Positions 18,009 to 26,004 of a DNA stretch of 33,524 bases are shown here, one piece after another. Each line of letters starts with the position of its first letter. The first letter of the stretch is position 1. Where the stretch lies: the NCBI RefSeq assembly GCF_002217475.1, contig NZ_MUHH01000045.1, positions 1 through 33,524 of the forward strand. The letters are read 5' to 3'. The DNA is from Flavobacterium tructae (GTDB lineage: Bacteria; Bacteroidota; Bacteroidia; Flavobacteriales; Flavobacteriaceae). The notes beneath the pieces were generated by a model that ran no database searches, was not told the origin of the DNA, and worked only from the letters and a program-made list of their open reading frames with translations. A program made the translations under genes and the position numbers.

Positions 18009-18629
18009 ATGAATTTAGGGATTTTCAAGGATTTTTGGGACGGGCATCCAAACCATTTGCCTTTTCTAAGTTTAGTAGAGCTAACAAGTGACGAATCTCA
18101 AAGTTTCAACTTAAAATTAAGTTTTTCGAAATTAGAAGCCATACTCGAAACAAACTCTGAACAGAAAATTAGTGAAGGTATTAGATTATTATTAGAGCAG
18201 GAAAATTGGAGAGCTCACCTAGTAGCATCGGTTTCACTATTATTGATTAGTCAGGCAAAAAGAGACCGTTTAATTAATTTATACTGGGAAAGGCTTTCTC
18301 GTGGTTCTTGGGTTTCTCCCCAAATACTAACCTCTCTATCAAGATGCGATACCTCTTTTAATACCAAAGGAGAAAAAATACTTACCGAAGGATTTACCAT
18401 TAACTATGCATCACTGTCATCGATAGATCATCATGTATTGCGTGGAGGAGTTCCAACAACTGTCTCTGAAAAAAAAATTATAGCAGCTGTAAATTATTTA
18501 TTAAATAACATTATTAATGACAATGATGATAATTATGATAATGATTCTGGCGGCTCAATAGCCAAAAACTGGAAAGAAAAATTAACTGAATTGATAAAAG
18601 AGAACAGAGTGAAACTTGCTTATTTTTAA
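18009..18629 (+). CDS. Hypothetical protein, helical, unknown function
   Basis: This 206-residue protein is one I do not recognise. It is mostly alpha-helical in character. The 55-130 region (leucine-rich, with NWRAHLVASVSLLL) resembles HEAT-like or small immunity-type proteins in general look only. Near residues 167-175 there is an Asp/Asn-rich run (NDNDDNYDND) followed by a basic helical tail. There is no signal peptide and no obvious membrane segment. It lies 103 nt after the PKS operon. Its codons are more AT-rich than those of the operon, so it is probably an independent gene. It converges with the decarboxylase gene. Confidence 0.65.
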   Translation: MNLGIFKDFWDGHPNHLPFLSLVELTSDESQSFNLKLSFSKLEAILETNSEQKISEGIRLLLEQENWRAHLVASVSLLLISQAKRDRLINLYWERLSRGSWVSPQILTSLSRCDTSFNTKGEKILTEGFTINYASLSSIDHHVLRGGVPTTVSEKKIIAAVNYLLNNIINDNDDNYDNDSGGSIAKNWKEKLTELIKENRVKLAYF

Positions 18630-18695
18630 AGTTAAACTTTATATAGATTTCATCTATCCCCCAGTTTACTCCCACTCTGTTCTTTTTCTTTTTTT
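18602..18695 (+). terminator. Possible long-loop terminator of the hypothetical gene
   Basis: GAACAGAGTG (18602-18611), inside the end of the 18009-18629 reading frame, is perfectly complementary to CACTCTGTTC (18673-18682). The latter is followed directly by a T-rich tract (TTTTTCTTTTTTTT). The 10-bp stem plus T tract fits an intrinsic terminator, but the 61-nt loop is unusually long. Confidence 0.35.
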
Positions 18696-18754
18696 TATCC
18701 GAATTTCTAAAGATAATAAGTAATTATAGAAATGTCAAGACCACTCCTTTTAAC

Positions 18755-20518
18755 CTAACACAAACTCCAGTCTTTATCTAAAAATTCATCCTCTCCCGGC
18801 TCCTCCGTTTTATAGGCAATCGCTTCCGGAATGGATGTTTTTGGAATGTTCACGTGTATGATTGTATTTTCCTTAATAGTATCAAGCTGTTGTAAAACGT
18901 CTTCGAGCTCATCAAGAGTGTTCACTTCAAAACCTTTCCCACCAAATACATCAACGAGTTTCGCATATTTCCAACGATGCATTTCATTGTAGTCATAGAC
19001 ACTGTTTAAATCAGGGATATCATAATCTACCTGATCTGCACCACGGAAAGGATTTGGATTCACCAGCATTTGTTCGATACCATAAATACCATTATCCAAT
19101 ACAAAAACAATAGTATCATGTTTCAGTTTGTTCTGTGTTGATATAGCCTGACAAGTTTCCTGAAAAGCACCATCGCCAACAAATACCACCGGTCTTTTAT
19201 CCGGTCTGGCACATTTTATTCCGGTTGCAGCAGGTACAGAATAACCGATAGAAAGCCATGATGCCTGCGCCACAAATCCATTAGGTTCTGCAATACGGAT
19301 GCCTTGGGCTCCCAATAAAGGAAAACCGGCATCTGCAACTACTATATGACTGCCGTTTATAAAGCTATTGATCCGTTTAAAAAATGTATCATAGGTCAAA
19401 AGTGGTTTTTCCTTTTTTGCTATGCTGTCATCAGCGACAAAAAATGATTTAGGCAGCTTTTTTTCCGTGTCATACATTTCATAGGCACTAAAGGTAACTT
19501 TAGTGAGTTCTTCTTTCAGGAAAATAATAAAATCCTTTAGCGATACATTGGCCACATAAGAAGCACCTATTCTTACGCCGCTGTGATTCGCGAGTACCGT
19601 GTCTTCTTTCCAGACATCAAAACCACCCAGATTTTTACCCGTGGTCCATACACCGAGACCAATTTTCACCTGAGCCTTTTCAAACTGTTCCTTAACATCT
19701 TTTGGTGATGCTTTACCATTAAAAACACCCCTAAATTTACGATGGTTTTCAGAAACGATCGATTTTCCGAGTATGGAAGTTACAAATTCCGTATCGGTAG
19801 TTTCAATGAGATCCAAAAATTCTTTTTGAATGCCGTAACGCTGAATTTCGATTCCGCCCCAGAAAATAATCTCTTTTCCACGGGCCATTGCAGCAACCCT
19901 TTGAGCTGCCTTGCGTGCACTTGTCTGGCATTTTGATGTTCCTTTTTCTACCAATGGAGTAACAGGTGCATTGCATTCCATTCGCCATGCATCTTCAAAA
20001 ACCTCAAGGTAAACCGGTCTTCCGTATAAAAGACAGGCATTTAGTACTGCATCAATCTTATAAGGAGCGTCAGATGAACCCGTAATCTGTTCGGCTGCAA
20101 CAGTAACATTACGAAACACATTGATATTGCTGTACATATCACCAGTCATGTGTGAAGCCAGCATTCCCTGAACAAGGCTTCGCTGTTGATCTTTATTGGT
20201 TGGAGCTCCATTGATAACCAAAACGGGACAATGTTCTACATAAGAACCTGCAACCGAATTCAACAACGTAAATGCTCCCACGCCGTAGGTTACCGCTACT
20301 GCTGCAAAACCATTTTGTCGTGCATAAGCATCCGTACAATGTCCGGCATTTATTTCGTTTGTATCGTTAACAATTTTAATTTTTGCATTTTTGTCTTCAA
20401 GGATTGTATTTAAAAACGGAGCGGTATAATTGCCTGCAATACCAAATAAGTGGGTAAGCCCTAATTCTTCCAGGCGTATCTGCAGGTACTTTGCTACTGA
20501 TATTTTTTGCTCTGCCAT
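18755..20518 (-). CDS. Thiamine-diphosphate-dependent 2-keto-acid decarboxylase (indolepyruvate/phenylpyruvate decarboxylase-like)
   Basis: This 587-residue member of the pyruvate/indolepyruvate decarboxylase family converts a 2-oxo acid to an aldehyde plus CO2. The N-terminal PYR domain has GIAGNYTAPFL, as in indolepyruvate decarboxylases, and the ThDP-activating Glu55 in NEINAGHCTDAYAR. The C-terminal PP domain has the cofactor motif GDGAFQET, with Asp449 binding Mg2+, and ends in DNGIYGIEQ. Length and domain order are normal for the family. The start codon is separated by a single base from the stop of the upstream L-amino-acid oxidase gene. The pair would oxidise an amino acid to its 2-oxo acid and decarboxylate that to an aldehyde. 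An aromatic substrate is favoured by family resemblance, but aliphatic keto acids are not excluded. Confidence 0.87.
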   Translation of the reverse strand: MAEQKISVAKYLQIRLEELGLTHLFGIAGNYTAPFLNTILEDKNAKIKIVNDTNEINAGHCTDAYARQNGFAAVAVTYGVGAFTLLNSVAGSYVEHCPVLVINGAPTNKDQQRSLVQGMLASHMTGDMYSNINVFRNVTVAAEQITGSSDAPYKIDAVLNACLLYGRPVYLEVFEDAWRMECNAPVTPLVEKGTSKCQTSARKAAQRVAAMARGKEIIFWGGIEIQRYGIQKEFLDLIETTDTEFVTSILGKSIVSENHRKFRGVFNGKASPKDVKEQFEKAQVKIGLGVWTTGKNLGGFDVWKEDTVLANHSGVRIGASYVANVSLKDFIIFLKEELTKVTFSAYEMYDTEKKLPKSFFVADDSIAKKEKPLLTYDTFFKRINSFINGSHIVVADAGFPLLGAQGIRIAEPNGFVAQASWLSIGYSVPAATGIKCARPDKRPVVFVGDGAFQETCQAISTQNKLKHDTIVFVLDNGIYGIEQMLVNPNPFRGADQVDYDIPDLNSVYDYNEMHRWKYAKLVDVFGGKGFEVNTLDELEDVLQQLDTIKENTIIHVNIPKTSIPEAIAYKTEEPGEDEFLDKDWSLC

Positions 20519-20519
20519 C

Positions 20520-22241
20520 TTAAATCGGGTTATTAAGATTACCTATATTTTCGTTGACTTCCAGTGCGGTACGAATTCCCGATTCGATAGCGCCTTCAAT
20601 CCAGGCATGTTTCAAAGAAGTATGCTCTCCTGCGAAATGTGCTTTTCCTTTCCATTCTGTAGAAATAATATGGCGCTGTAATAACTGTAACTGACCCGGA
20701 TTGAAGATTGCCGCTTCGCCAAAAGCATAAGGATCTCGCATCCAGCTTTGTGTTGCAGCACCCACTAATTTTCCGGGTTTCCCTTTTCGGTCTTTGATAC
20801 TTGAACTGATTACAGCAAGATCAATAATACGCTGCTGTTCTTTCACATCATCGCTGTGCATGATGGCCAGATTTTTAAGTGCATAGAAATATCGGTCATC
20901 ATCATCCATCGAATCCCAACGGCTTGCTTCGTCTGACCAGCAATAGGAAGCCAAAACGACACCATGTCCGTTACTTCCCAAATCATTACTCGGATAATAC
21001 GTAAAACGGTTAGAAAAATCGGTAATTGTACCACCGCCCACGATATTATACGGAGCTTCCTGCCACCATTTTTCACGAAATTCAAGCAATATTTTAGTAG
21101 CAGAATCATAATGCAGTTCCCGAATTGCTTTTCGTTTTTGCTGCTTGAATTGTGGTGTTACATAAACGTGCCTTAGTGCCGAAAATGGTATGCTGACAAT
21201 TACTTCATCAAATTCCATATCGCTAACAGGTGTTTTTAATGCTTTGAATCCTGCATCTTCATAAAACTGAGGGTCACGCTGTACCTCTATGTCTACTTCT
21301 ATTTTTACCTTGTCGTTGACAAGCATCATTTTAGTCATCCTACAATCGAAATAGGTATTTTCTTCTAGTTTATGGGCTTTAAAAAAGGCATTAGGGAGCT
21401 TGTCACATCCGCCTACAATTTCCATAAATCGCGTAGAATCCTTAATAATATTTTGTTCAATAAAACTCTGGATGAAATCGTAAGCCATTCTGGATTCCAG
21501 GTTTTGGAGCACACCAATCATTTCAATAGCATTTTCAGAATACATGGAATGTTCTTTCAGGAAACGACGCATCGAATACTCCCCGTAACGCTCGATCAAA
21601 ACGGGCCAGTTTTTCTCCGGATCTTCGGCAATAAAAGCTTTAAGCGGATTAATAAGATTGGCCATTAACTGGTCTGCCCGCATGTTTTCGCTACTGCCTA
21701 AATGAAAGTCGAGCAAGGCGTTTACATCGACAATTTTACTCGCATCCTTTGGGATATATTCATTTTGAACCACACGTTTGCGGTTGACGTAAAAAAGAGA
21801 GTTTCTTGTAACTTCCGGTTTTGGTTTAGCAGGATCCGCCTGATATGCAATTGCCTGAGCTTTATCAACCGACAAATAATAAAAAGGCTCTGTTTTGAGT
21901 CCTAGTTTATCGATGTATTTGAGTACCATCTGATGTATGGTCGGGATGCGCATTGCTCCGGCTTCGCCATAAACAGTATCGTCTTCGAAATATTTCTTGT
22001 CCTTAGAATTTCGGAAGGTTTTAATTCGGCCGCCAACACGGGTATTAGATTCCACTATTGTAACCTTATGGCCTGCCTCCTTCAACATAGCCGCTGCTAC
22101 CATTCCTGCCATTCCGGCACCAATGATCAATACGTCTTTTGGTTTATCCGTACGGGGAATTCCTTCGTCGATGTATTTTAAATATTGCTGAATAATTGGG
22201 TCATTCTCTTCGTCGAGTAAGCCGTGTAAGTAGTTTTCCAT
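20520..22241 (-). CDS. FAD-dependent L-amino-acid oxidase (flavin monoamine oxidase family)
   Basis: This 573-residue flavoprotein has a FAD-binding Rossmann motif at 38-70 (LIIGAGMAG, then Glu64 before RVGGR). It also has the L-amino-acid-oxidase hallmark GEAGAMRIP at about 92-100, and a C-terminal FAD segment HFAGEHTSLKHAW followed by IEGAIESGIRTA. The family oxidises amino acids to imino acids, which hydrolyse to 2-oxo acids with release of ammonia and H2O2. No signal peptide or twin-arginine motif is seen, so it should be cytoplasmic. It is the first gene of a two-gene unit with the keto-acid decarboxylase. That partner argues against a tryptophan-2-monooxygenase, which would need an amidase instead. 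A 13-bp inverted repeat lies directly upstream of the start codon. Confidence 0.87.
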   Translation of the reverse strand: MENYLHGLLDEENDPIIQQYLKYIDEGIPRTDKPKDVLIIGAGMAGMVAAAMLKEAGHKVTIVESNTRVGGRIKTFRNSKDKKYFEDDTVYGEAGAMRIPTIHQMVLKYIDKLGLKTEPFYYLSVDKAQAIAYQADPAKPKPEVTRNSLFYVNRKRVVQNEYIPKDASKIVDVNALLDFHLGSSENMRADQLMANLINPLKAFIAEDPEKNWPVLIERYGEYSMRRFLKEHSMYSENAIEMIGVLQNLESRMAYDFIQSFIEQNIIKDSTRFMEIVGGCDKLPNAFFKAHKLEENTYFDCRMTKMMLVNDKVKIEVDIEVQRDPQFYEDAGFKALKTPVSDMEFDEVIVSIPFSALRHVYVTPQFKQQKRKAIRELHYDSATKILLEFREKWWQEAPYNIVGGGTITDFSNRFTYYPSNDLGSNGHGVVLASYCWSDEASRWDSMDDDDRYFYALKNLAIMHSDDVKEQQRIIDLAVISSSIKDRKGKPGKLVGAATQSWMRDPYAFGEAAIFNPGQLQLLQRHIISTEWKGKAHFAGEHTSLKHAWIEGAIESGIRTALEVNENIGNLNNPI

Positions 22242-22248
22242 AATTAGG

Positions 22249-22292
22249 GAGTTTATTTGTTTGATATGTTATTGGTAACAACAAATAAACTC
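22249..22292 (-). promoter_or_regulatory. 13-bp perfect inverted repeat in the leader of the amino-acid oxidase gene
   Basis: GAGTTTATTTGTT (22249-22261) is the exact reverse complement of AACAAATAAACTC (22280-22292). The repeat ends 7 nt from the ATG at 22241. The 18-nt spacer itself contains GTTA/TAAC complementarity. It could be an mRNA hairpin that covers the start region or an operator. It has no following T tract in the gene's direction. Confidence 0.5.
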
Positions 22293-22413
22293 ACTAAAAC
22301 TGTGATTTTTAAGCGTAATTCTACCTGTTTTAATTAGTAGAAAGCAGATTTTTTATCCCTCTGATCAAAAAAATTAAAATAAGGCTGTTGAGTAATTAAT
22401 ACAAAAATCATTT

Positions 22414-22628
22414 AACACATAGAAACATAGATTCTCCTAAAAAAGTAAGAAGTGAAATGTAAAACGCCCTATTTTTAATAAGAGAGTCTATGTTTATGTT
22501 TTTAAAAAACAGCCACGGATTAACGGATTAAAAAGATTAGAAAATCTGCAAGATCTACATGTAAAAAAATATTTAACGCATAGAGACATAGATTTTTTAC
22601 AGGAAGAAAGTCTATGTCTCCATGCGTT
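22414..22628. repeat. Flavobacterial-type interspersed intergenic repeats (two related inverted-repeat units)
   Basis: Two related units sit in the 532-nt gap between the oxidase and phosphoethanolamine-transferase genes. Unit 2 has an 18-nt left arm, AACGCATAGAGACATAGA (22575-22592), and a right arm (22611-22628) that matches its reverse complement at 17 of 18 positions. Unit 1 has a similar left arm, AACACATAGAAACATAGA (22414-22431), and a degenerate right arm near 22485-22503. Between them lies GCCACGGATTAACGGATTA (22512-22530). I recall sequences like these as dispersed intergenic repeats in Flavobacterium-group genomes. That link is from memory and unverified. No coding signal is seen in 22242-22773. 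Confidence 0.55.
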
Positions 22629-22696
22629 AAAAATAATTACACCCAACGGGTTAAACTAAGTATTCAAAAGTTCTTTTTATAGTCAATATCAGCTTC

Positions 22697-22757
22697 TGTC
22701 GCAGCTGTTCCACTCAATTAGAAATGACTGAGATAACAAGTTACCACAGCTGCGACA
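22697..22757 (-). terminator. Perfect 12-bp stem-loop downstream of the phosphoethanolamine transferase gene
   Basis: TGTCGCAGCTGT (22697-22708) pairs perfectly with ACAGCTGCGACA (22746-22757) across 37 nt. The spacer contains a further CTCA/TGAG pairing. It begins 17 nt past the stop of the minus-strand gene, the usual place for a terminator or 3'-end-stabilising hairpin. There is no clear T tract, so it may stabilise the 3' end or be a repeat rather than a true intrinsic terminator. Confidence 0.4.
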
Positions 22758-22773
22758 AAACCACAAATACTTC

Positions 22774-24300
22774 TTATTTAAAAATGTTCATTTTCTCATC
22801 ATAAACCGGACTTTCCACATTAAGAAATTTTAAAACACTATGAAAAACATGGTTTTGAGTTAATGTTTCATTAGGCTTAAGCTGTTTTGAATGATCAGAT
22901 ACCCAAACAATAAACGGAATCTCATATTGTTCCTTAGGGGCAATGCTAATAGGCACACCGTGCATATAAAGATTTTTCTCTCCTAAAGATTCTCCGTGAT
23001 CTGAAACAAAAATCATGGTACTTTTGTATTCTTTTAGTTCTTTTAAATCCTCAATTACACTATGAAGTATATAATCGGTATACACAATTGTATTATCATA
23101 AGCATTAAGAAGTTCATTTTGAGAACATTTACCCAATTCAACACTATTACAGACTGGTTTAAAAGTCTCAAATTGTGGTGGATATTTTTTACTGTATGTA
23201 GGTCCGTGACTTGTACTGGTATGGAGTACAATTAGTATTTTATTCTTTTTACTGGCCTGAATCTGCTCTTTTAATCCTCTTAGTAAAACCTCATCATAAT
23301 CGCATTCCACACCTTTACAATCGGCTTTTAATGCTTCCTTGTTTTGATAGTTTTTTATATGAACTGGCGGTTCTCCCCAATTGGTCGTTCTCCAAATGAC
23401 CTCAACATTATTTCGATATAAATAATTAGGCAAAATTTCATAGAGATCATCACTGTTCTTATGCTCTAAAATACATTTTACACCTGCAGTAGTATATGTA
23501 GCACAAGAATTGGCATTAAAATGAAATACATTTTCTGTTTTGGAAAGTAACGGATTGGTGTTTTTCTTATAACCGTAAAGAGAAAAATTTTGTCTTCTCG
23601 CCGATTCGCCGATAACCAAAACTACAACCGATTTCTCGTTGTCTTTTATAACAGCATTGGGCAACAAAATTTCCTTTTCATTTTTCTTGAACTTATGAAT
23701 GTAAAATAGCGGTGTATTAACCGAATAAGACCATGGCATTGCAAGACCTCCAAGTCGTTTCGAATTTTTGTCAATCCAAAGCCAATTGCTGGCATTAACA
23801 AATATCAAAACGGCAATAAATACTAAAGTTACTGAAGAAGTGATTGAAAACTCCTTCAATGGCACCTTAGTTATTTTGACCTTTGCAATGTAAATACTCG
23901 GAATAATTCCAAGAAAAATTACGTACAAAATTACTTTAAAAGAAAAAAAACTGCTGGATTCTTCGTAATTGGTATTCAAAATATTGCCAATCATACTTTC
24001 ATCAATGATGACACTATACGTATTCACAAAGTAGACTGCAATTGAACTAACAATAAAAAACAAGATCAGCAAAACTTTCCCAACATGACGAGAGAGCGAA
24101 AACAAGAGGTATAAAACAAATGCATTAAGCACCAGCATTAAAATTACCAAACTCACAATCAAAACAATACCATTGAAACTTTTATAATCGACATTGTTAA
24201 AAACAAAGCTGTAAAATGGCAGGTGGAAGAACAAAAAAATCAAAAAACTCATCAATAGAACAAAATGAGTTATTCTTAAATTATTTTTTAACGTAAACAT
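22774..24300 (-). CDS. Phosphoethanolamine transferase (EptA/MCR-like)
   Basis: This 508-residue inner-membrane enzyme of the alkaline-phosphatase superfamily has about five N-terminal membrane segments within residues 1-170 and then a periplasmic catalytic domain. Zinc and active-site residues are recognisable: Glu232 in GESARRQNFS, nucleophile Thr270 in CATYTTAGVKC, Asp434-His435 in SDHGESLGE, and His447 in MHG. The family moves phosphoethanolamine from phosphatidylethanolamine to lipid A or core sugars, which lowers surface negative charge and sensitivity to cationic peptides. It overlaps the upstream PAP2 phosphatase gene by 20 nt. In Helicobacter a lipid A 1-phosphatase and EptA are adjacent and act in sequence, and the same logic fits here. 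Whether the acceptor in this organism is lipid A is inferred. Confidence 0.85.
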   Translation of the reverse strand: MFTLKNNLRITHFVLLMSFLIFLFFHLPFYSFVFNNVDYKSFNGIVLIVSLVILMLVLNAFVLYLLFSLSRHVGKVLLILFFIVSSIAVYFVNTYSVIIDESMIGNILNTNYEESSSFFSFKVILYVIFLGIIPSIYIAKVKITKVPLKEFSITSSVTLVFIAVLIFVNASNWLWIDKNSKRLGGLAMPWSYSVNTPLFYIHKFKKNEKEILLPNAVIKDNEKSVVVLVIGESARRQNFSLYGYKKNTNPLLSKTENVFHFNANSCATYTTAGVKCILEHKNSDDLYEILPNYLYRNNVEVIWRTTNWGEPPVHIKNYQNKEALKADCKGVECDYDEVLLRGLKEQIQASKKNKILIVLHTSTSHGPTYSKKYPPQFETFKPVCNSVELGKCSQNELLNAYDNTIVYTDYILHSVIEDLKELKEYKSTMIFVSDHGESLGEKNLYMHGVPISIAPKEQYEIPFIVWVSDHSKQLKPNETLTQNHVFHSVLKFLNVESPVYDEKMNIFK

Positions 24301-25108
24301 AAGTAATCTTATAAAGTGAGACTGCTAAGCTAATAAACGAAAGATAATATATGATCAAATTTTCTTTAATAATTTTGCCGACCAAGCAAATACAACAAAT
24401 GATAAACAATGCAATAAAAATGGGATAGTATTTATCATTGTTGATCCAGGCCCCTATTTTATATTTTCTGCTGATAAAAATACCTGAGATTCCGGAAATA
24501 TACCCCAGAATACTTCCTGTAATTACATCAAGGGGATAATGTGCCCCTACAGCTACTCTTGTAAATGCTAAAATAAATCCTATTGTAATGATCGATACGG
24601 ACCACAGAACTTTAAATTTCAATCGCTGTGGCATAAAGGCAAATAAGATAATGGTCAATACAGTAAAAACTACAATCGAATGTCCTGAAGGCAAACTATT
24701 GAAGCCACATAATTTTCTTCCCATAATACATGTAATTTCATTATTAAAAATTACGGCAGGTCTTGGAACACCAAATATTGCTTTTAACGGACAGGAAAAT
24801 AAGAGCGAAAATAATAAACCCGACAGCAAAGCTTCCCATAATTTGGGTGCATAGAGTATAAAAAGGGCTAAGAAGGATAAAAAAATCGAAGCATCTCCAA
24901 GTTGAGTAAGATTGTATTGTAAATTAGGATAAAGTCCTAAATGGGAATTAATATAAAGAAAGGTGCTTTTTTGAATTTGTGCGTAATTATAAACACTTAA
25001 AGCATTCTCATAATAAAGGAACATTACAAGAGCAGCTAAACAGAATAAGGGCAAAAAATATAAGGAGAACTTAAGTTTTGAATAATTTTTAATAATACTA
25101 GTATTCAT
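24281..25108 (-). CDS. PAP2-family membrane phosphatase (LpxE-like)
   Basis: This 275-residue protein has about six to eight membrane segments and the full PAP2 signature. Motif 1 is Lys109 to Arg116-Pro117 (KAIFGVPRP), motif 2 is PSGH at 140-143, and motif 3 is Arg184...His190...Asp194 (TRVAVGAHYPLD). Such enzymes remove phosphate from lipid substrates at the outer face of the inner membrane. Known members include undecaprenyl-pyrophosphate phosphatases, phosphatidylglycerophosphatases and the lipid A phosphatases LpxE and LpxF. The 20-nt overlap with the phosphoethanolamine-transferase gene favours a lipid A phosphatase that prepares the site for modification. A segment past residue 215 adds two or three more hydrophobic helices. 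The precise substrate is not determined. Confidence 0.82.
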   Translation of the reverse strand: MNTSIIKNYSKLKFSLYFLPLFCLAALVMFLYYENALSVYNYAQIQKSTFLYINSHLGLYPNLQYNLTQLGDASIFLSFLALFILYAPKLWEALLSGLLFSLLFSCPLKAIFGVPRPAVIFNNEITCIMGRKLCGFNSLPSGHSIVVFTVLTIILFAFMPQRLKFKVLWSVSIITIGFILAFTRVAVGAHYPLDVITGSILGYISGISGIFISRKYKIGAWINNDKYYPIFIALFIICCICLVGKIIKENLIIYYLSFISLAVSLYKITYVYVKK

Positions 25109-25892
25109 TGTGTTGTTTGTTATGGTAAATTTAAAGGCTGCTTATTTTTTTTAAGAGGAAAGCGATTTAACAATTATTGCTCATTCCCTCCGCAAAGTTT
25201 TGTAATTAAAATGAAGAGGAGATTAAAAAATCCATAACCGTTTAAGTGCCTATCCATCTTTTGGAGAAAAGTAAAAGATATACTAAATAAAATAACACAA
25301 ATGATACCCCTTTACGTAAGGGAAATAAAATCTTAAAAAAGTAAATTGAAATGAAACTGGCAATTTTTGAGTACCAATAATAAAAAGCAGTTTGAAAGAA
25401 AAACGAAAAAAAAACAGAAACATTCGAAAAAACAGATAATTTACATAATCCGTCTTCCGAAACCTTGTTAATTTTTTTTTCGATTCTCATATAATAGCCT
25501 TTAATGACAAGTAAAGTAATGGTTCAATTTAGAAGAAATTTAGAATTTTGGGCAAAATAAATACTTTATTTAAAATAATCATATTTCCTAACATTTTATT
25601 AACGTAATAATTTTCTTTCATTTTGTTAAAATCAAATAATATCTTTCAATGACAAACCAAAAATCTTACAAAACCATCTTAAATATCGACCATAATGATA
25701 CAAATAACGACATTTTTATATCTTAATTCAAACGCTACACTGAAACTCTTTAACATTTTTCGTTCTCTTTTAAAATCACTACTTTTAGATGGAATATCAA
25801 AAAAACGAAAAGGTCGTTAAAAATTGAATTGCTCCGGTTACATCAAAAAATAAAAATAAAAGATTCAATTTTTCTAAATTGTGTTTGAATAA
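25109..25892. other. Long AT-rich intergenic stretch without a convincing gene
   Basis: About 780 nt of very AT-rich DNA lie upstream of the PAP2 gene. The only sizeable open frame is an 82-codon minus-strand frame at 25242-25490. Its translation is Phe/Tyr/Ser-rich, as random AT-rich DNA gives, and I do not credit it. An 11-bp inverted repeat, AAAAATTGAAT (25819-25829) with ATTCAATTTTT (25863-25873), is present but nearly all A/T. The promoter of the PAP2/phosphoethanolamine-transferase unit must lie here, but no TAnnTTTG box is evident near 25109. Confidence 0.5.
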
Positions 25893-25944
25893 AAAAAATC
25901 TCTCCATATGCTTTCAAATCAGGAAGCTTACGGAGAGATTTTTT
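25893..25944 (-). terminator. Intrinsic terminator after the hydroxyproline-dehydratase gene
   Basis: AAAAAATCTCTCC (25893-25905) and GGAGAGATTTTTT (25932-25944) form a perfect 13-bp stem with a 26-nt loop. On the minus strand the stem is followed by a T run, 60 nt past the stop of the 26005-27072 gene. The A/T flanks make it potentially bidirectional. Confidence 0.75.
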
Positions 25945-26004
25945 ATCCTTAGAAATTCCCAATCTTATACTAATTGTGATGCTGGATATTTTTTAAACGG
26001 ATCA

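Noticed and set aside
25242..25490. 82-codon minus-strand open frame in the long AT-rich gap
   Set aside because: Its translation is mostly Phe, Tyr, Ser, Leu and Ile, as expected from poly-A/T DNA, with no family pattern and no operon neighbour. A small membrane peptide is not fully excluded.
25525..25541. AATTTAGAAGAAATTTA shared between positions 43-59 and about 25525-25541 as a common regulatory site
   Set aside because: The 17-nt match is low-complexity in two very AT-rich gaps, and the downstream genes have unrelated roles and opposite strands.
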